Part shown: positions 4,786 to 6,142 of the stretch, in pieces
Position numbering within the stretch: position 1 is the stretch's first letter
How the letters are laid out: every line of letters begins with the position of its first letter
NCBI GenBank assembly: GCA_013696185.1
Contig: JACCZA010000300.1
Span: forward strand, 1-6,142
DNA: 6,142 nt
From: Actinomycetota bacterium
Lineage (GTDB): Bacteria; Actinomycetota; Thermoleophilia; Gaiellales; Gaiellaceae
Direction of reading: 5' to 3'
Position numbers and translations under genes: made by a program
Notes under the pieces: generated by a model
What the model saw: only the letters and a program-made list of their open reading frames with translations
Told to the model about the DNA's origin: nothing
Database searches by the model: none

Positions 4786-6142
4786 ATGACGGATTTCTTC
4801 AAGGGGCACCGCACCTCGTTCCTCGCAGGGCTCGCGGCCCTGGTCCTCGCAGCGGCGAGCGCCGTCGCCTTCCTCGCCGGCTCCTCCGGTGAGGGCGCGC
4901 CGCCCGCGCGGGTGCAGGTATCGGTCGACCGGCCCGCAGGCCTGCCGACGGTGCTCGTGCCGACGCAGCCCCACACGGCGGCTCCCGTGCGTCCCGATCT
5001 CCTGTCTCGGGCGGGCACGTCGGCGGGCGACCAGGCCGAGCCGGAGTACGTGCCCGGGCAGCTGCTCGTGAAGTTCCAGGAGGACGCGACTCCGGCGGCC
5101 GCCGCGGCCGCGCTCGAGCGCGTCGACGGCGAGGTCGACGAGAGCGTGCGGCGGCTGGAGGTCAGCGTCGTCGACGTGCCCGACGGACAGGCTGCGAGGG
5201 CGCTCGCCCAGCTCGAGGCCTCGCCGGCCGTGGCATACGCCGAGCGGGACGTCGCCCTCGCGAAGTTCGACACGATCCCGAACGACTCGCTCTGGCGCGA
5301 CCAGTGGGGGCCCGCGCTCGTGCACGCGCCGCGGGCCTGGGACTCCGGGACAGGCTCCGGGAGCACCGTCGTGGCGGTGCTCGACACGGGCGTCGACCGG
5401 ACCCACCCCGACCTGCAGGGCGCGCTCGTCGGGGGCTACGACGTCGTGCACGGCGACGGCGACCCGCTCGACGAGGACGGCCACGGCACCTCGTCCGCCG
5501 GCGTCATCGGCGCGCGCACGAACAACACGACGGGCCAGGCGGGCGTCTGCTGGGGTTGCTCCCTCATGCCCGTGCAGGTGCTGGACGAGAACGGCTCGGG
5601 CACGACCTCCGACGTCGCAACGGGGATCGTCTGGGCCGCCGACCACGGCGCGCGCGTGATCAGCATGAGCCTCGGCGGCGAGGGCACGACCCAGACGCTG
5701 ACCGCCGCTGTCGCGTACGCCGCGAGCAAGGGCGTGGTGCTGGTCGCGGCGGCCGGCAACTCCGGCTCCTCCACCCCGACCTACCCCGCCGCCTACCCGC
5801 AGGTGATCGGCGTCGCCGGCAGCACGCCCGAGGACACCCTCTACTCGTGGTCGAACTACGGCTCCTGGGTGCGCGTCGCGGCGCCGGGCTGCAACGTCGC
5901 CACGGCACGCGGGGGCGGGTACGTCAACTTCTGCGGCACGTCCTCGGCAGCGCCCGTCGTCGCCGGACTCGTCGGTCTGGCCCTCTCGTACAAGCCGGTC
6001 GCCGGTGCCGCCGCGATCGAGGCAGCGATTACCGGCAGCGGCGCCCACTTCGACGGCGTCCAGAGCGGACGGATCGACGCGGCCGGCACGCTCGTGGCGC
6101 TCGGCGCCCCGTCGGCGGGCAGCGGCTCCTCGAGGCCCGCTC
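4786..6142 (+). CDS. Exported subtilisin-family (S8) serine protease, 3' truncated
   Basis: An open frame of 452 residues running off the window. Residues 11-31 form a hydrophobic segment after Lys6/Arg9, either a signal peptide or a membrane anchor. A low-complexity linker follows. Next is an inhibitor-I9/fervidolysin-like propeptide at about 88-160 (YVPGQLLVKFQED to VAYAERDVAL), and then the S8 catalytic domain from about 165. The triad is complete: Asp200 (VAVLDTGVD), His233 (DGHGTSSAG) and Ser386 (CGTSSAAPVVAG), with oxyanion Asn325 (AAAGNSG). Cys255/Cys258 and Cys369/Cys383 may form disulfides, which fits an extracellular enzyme. The Ser motif reads GTSSAAPVVAG rather than the usual GTSMAAPHVAG. 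The start is ATG 4786 with CGGGAG at 4771-4776 as ribosome binding site. A Ser/Gly-rich stretch at the window edge suggests a linker to a further domain. It is unrelated in function to the upstream operon. Confidence 0.92.
   Translation, partial: MTDFFKGHRTSFLAGLAALVLAAASAVAFLAGSSGEGAPPARVQVSVDRPAGLPTVLVPTQPHTAAPVRPDLLSRAGTSAGDQAEPEYVPGQLLVKFQEDATPAAAAAALERVDGEVDESVRRLEVSVVDVPDGQAARALAQLEASPAVAYAERDVALAKFDTIPNDSLWRDQWGPALVHAPRAWDSGTGSGSTVVAVLDTGVDRTHPDLQGALVGGYDVVHGDGDPLDEDGHGTSSAGVIGARTNNTTGQAGVCWGCSLMPVQVLDENGSGTTSDVATGIVWAADHGARVISMSLGGEGTTQTLTAAVAYAASKGVVLVAAAGNSGSSTPTYPAAYPQVIGVAGSTPEDTLYSWSNYGSWVRVAAPGCNVATARGGGYVNFCGTSSAAPVVAGLVGLALSYKPVAGAAAIEAAITGSGAHFDGVQSGRIDAAGTLVALGAPSAGSGSSRPA

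Noticed and set aside
5095..5112. GC-rich repeat with GCGGCCGC-like palindromes
   Set aside because: It encodes a short alanine run in a helix of the protease propeptide; no repeat unit extends beyond it.
1057..6048. Long antisense open frames (1057-2343, 2303-3691, 3165-5387, 4312-6048)
   Set aside because: They lie opposite genes with clear catalytic motifs. Their translations are low-complexity and lack family features. Very high GC suppresses stop codons on the opposite strand.
1..6142. tRNA, rRNA, CRISPR array, insertion sequence or attachment site
   Set aside because: No cloverleaf, no regularly spaced repeats, no transposase and no terminal repeats were seen on either strand.

Overview
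This is a very GC-rich window with dense, tightly packed genes, all on the + strand. Codons ending in C or G dominate. The base composition and protein styles suggest a high-GC actinobacterial lineage, possibly Thermoleophilia (Gaiella or Solirubrobacter relatives). That placement is an impression from composition and remembered family sequences, not a computed result.

Positions 1-4640 look like one operon for breaking down an aromatic compound through homogentisate. In order it holds: the 3' end of a fumarylacetoacetase (1-127); a D-2-hydroxyacid dehydrogenase (124-1047, 4-nt overlap); homogentisate 1,2-dioxygenase (1105-2319, strong ribosome binding site); a metallo-beta-lactamase-fold protein (best start about 2312, end 3262); and an FAD-dependent aromatic-ring monooxygenase (3270-4640, 7 nt after the previous stop). 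The ring-cleaving dioxygenase and the fumarylacetoacetase are two well-known steps from homogentisate to fumarate and acetoacetate. The flavoprotein could supply the hydroxylated ring, and the dehydrogenase could act on an aromatic 2-oxo or 2-hydroxy acid. No maleylacetoacetate isomerase is visible here. The metallo-hydrolase is the least understood member.

Positions 4641-4785 are non-coding. They hold a terminator-like inverted repeat after the operon and a perfect 9-bp hairpin just before the next gene.

From 4786 to the window edge runs an unrelated exported subtilisin-family (S8) serine protease. It has an N-terminal membrane or signal segment, an inhibitor-type propeptide and the full Asp-His-Ser triad, and it is cut off at the 3' end.

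The observations most worth checking are in the metallo-hydrolase. Its conserved N-terminus extends upstream of any ordinary start codon to an ATC overlapping the dioxygenase stop, and its second metal site has lost most of its usual ligands.
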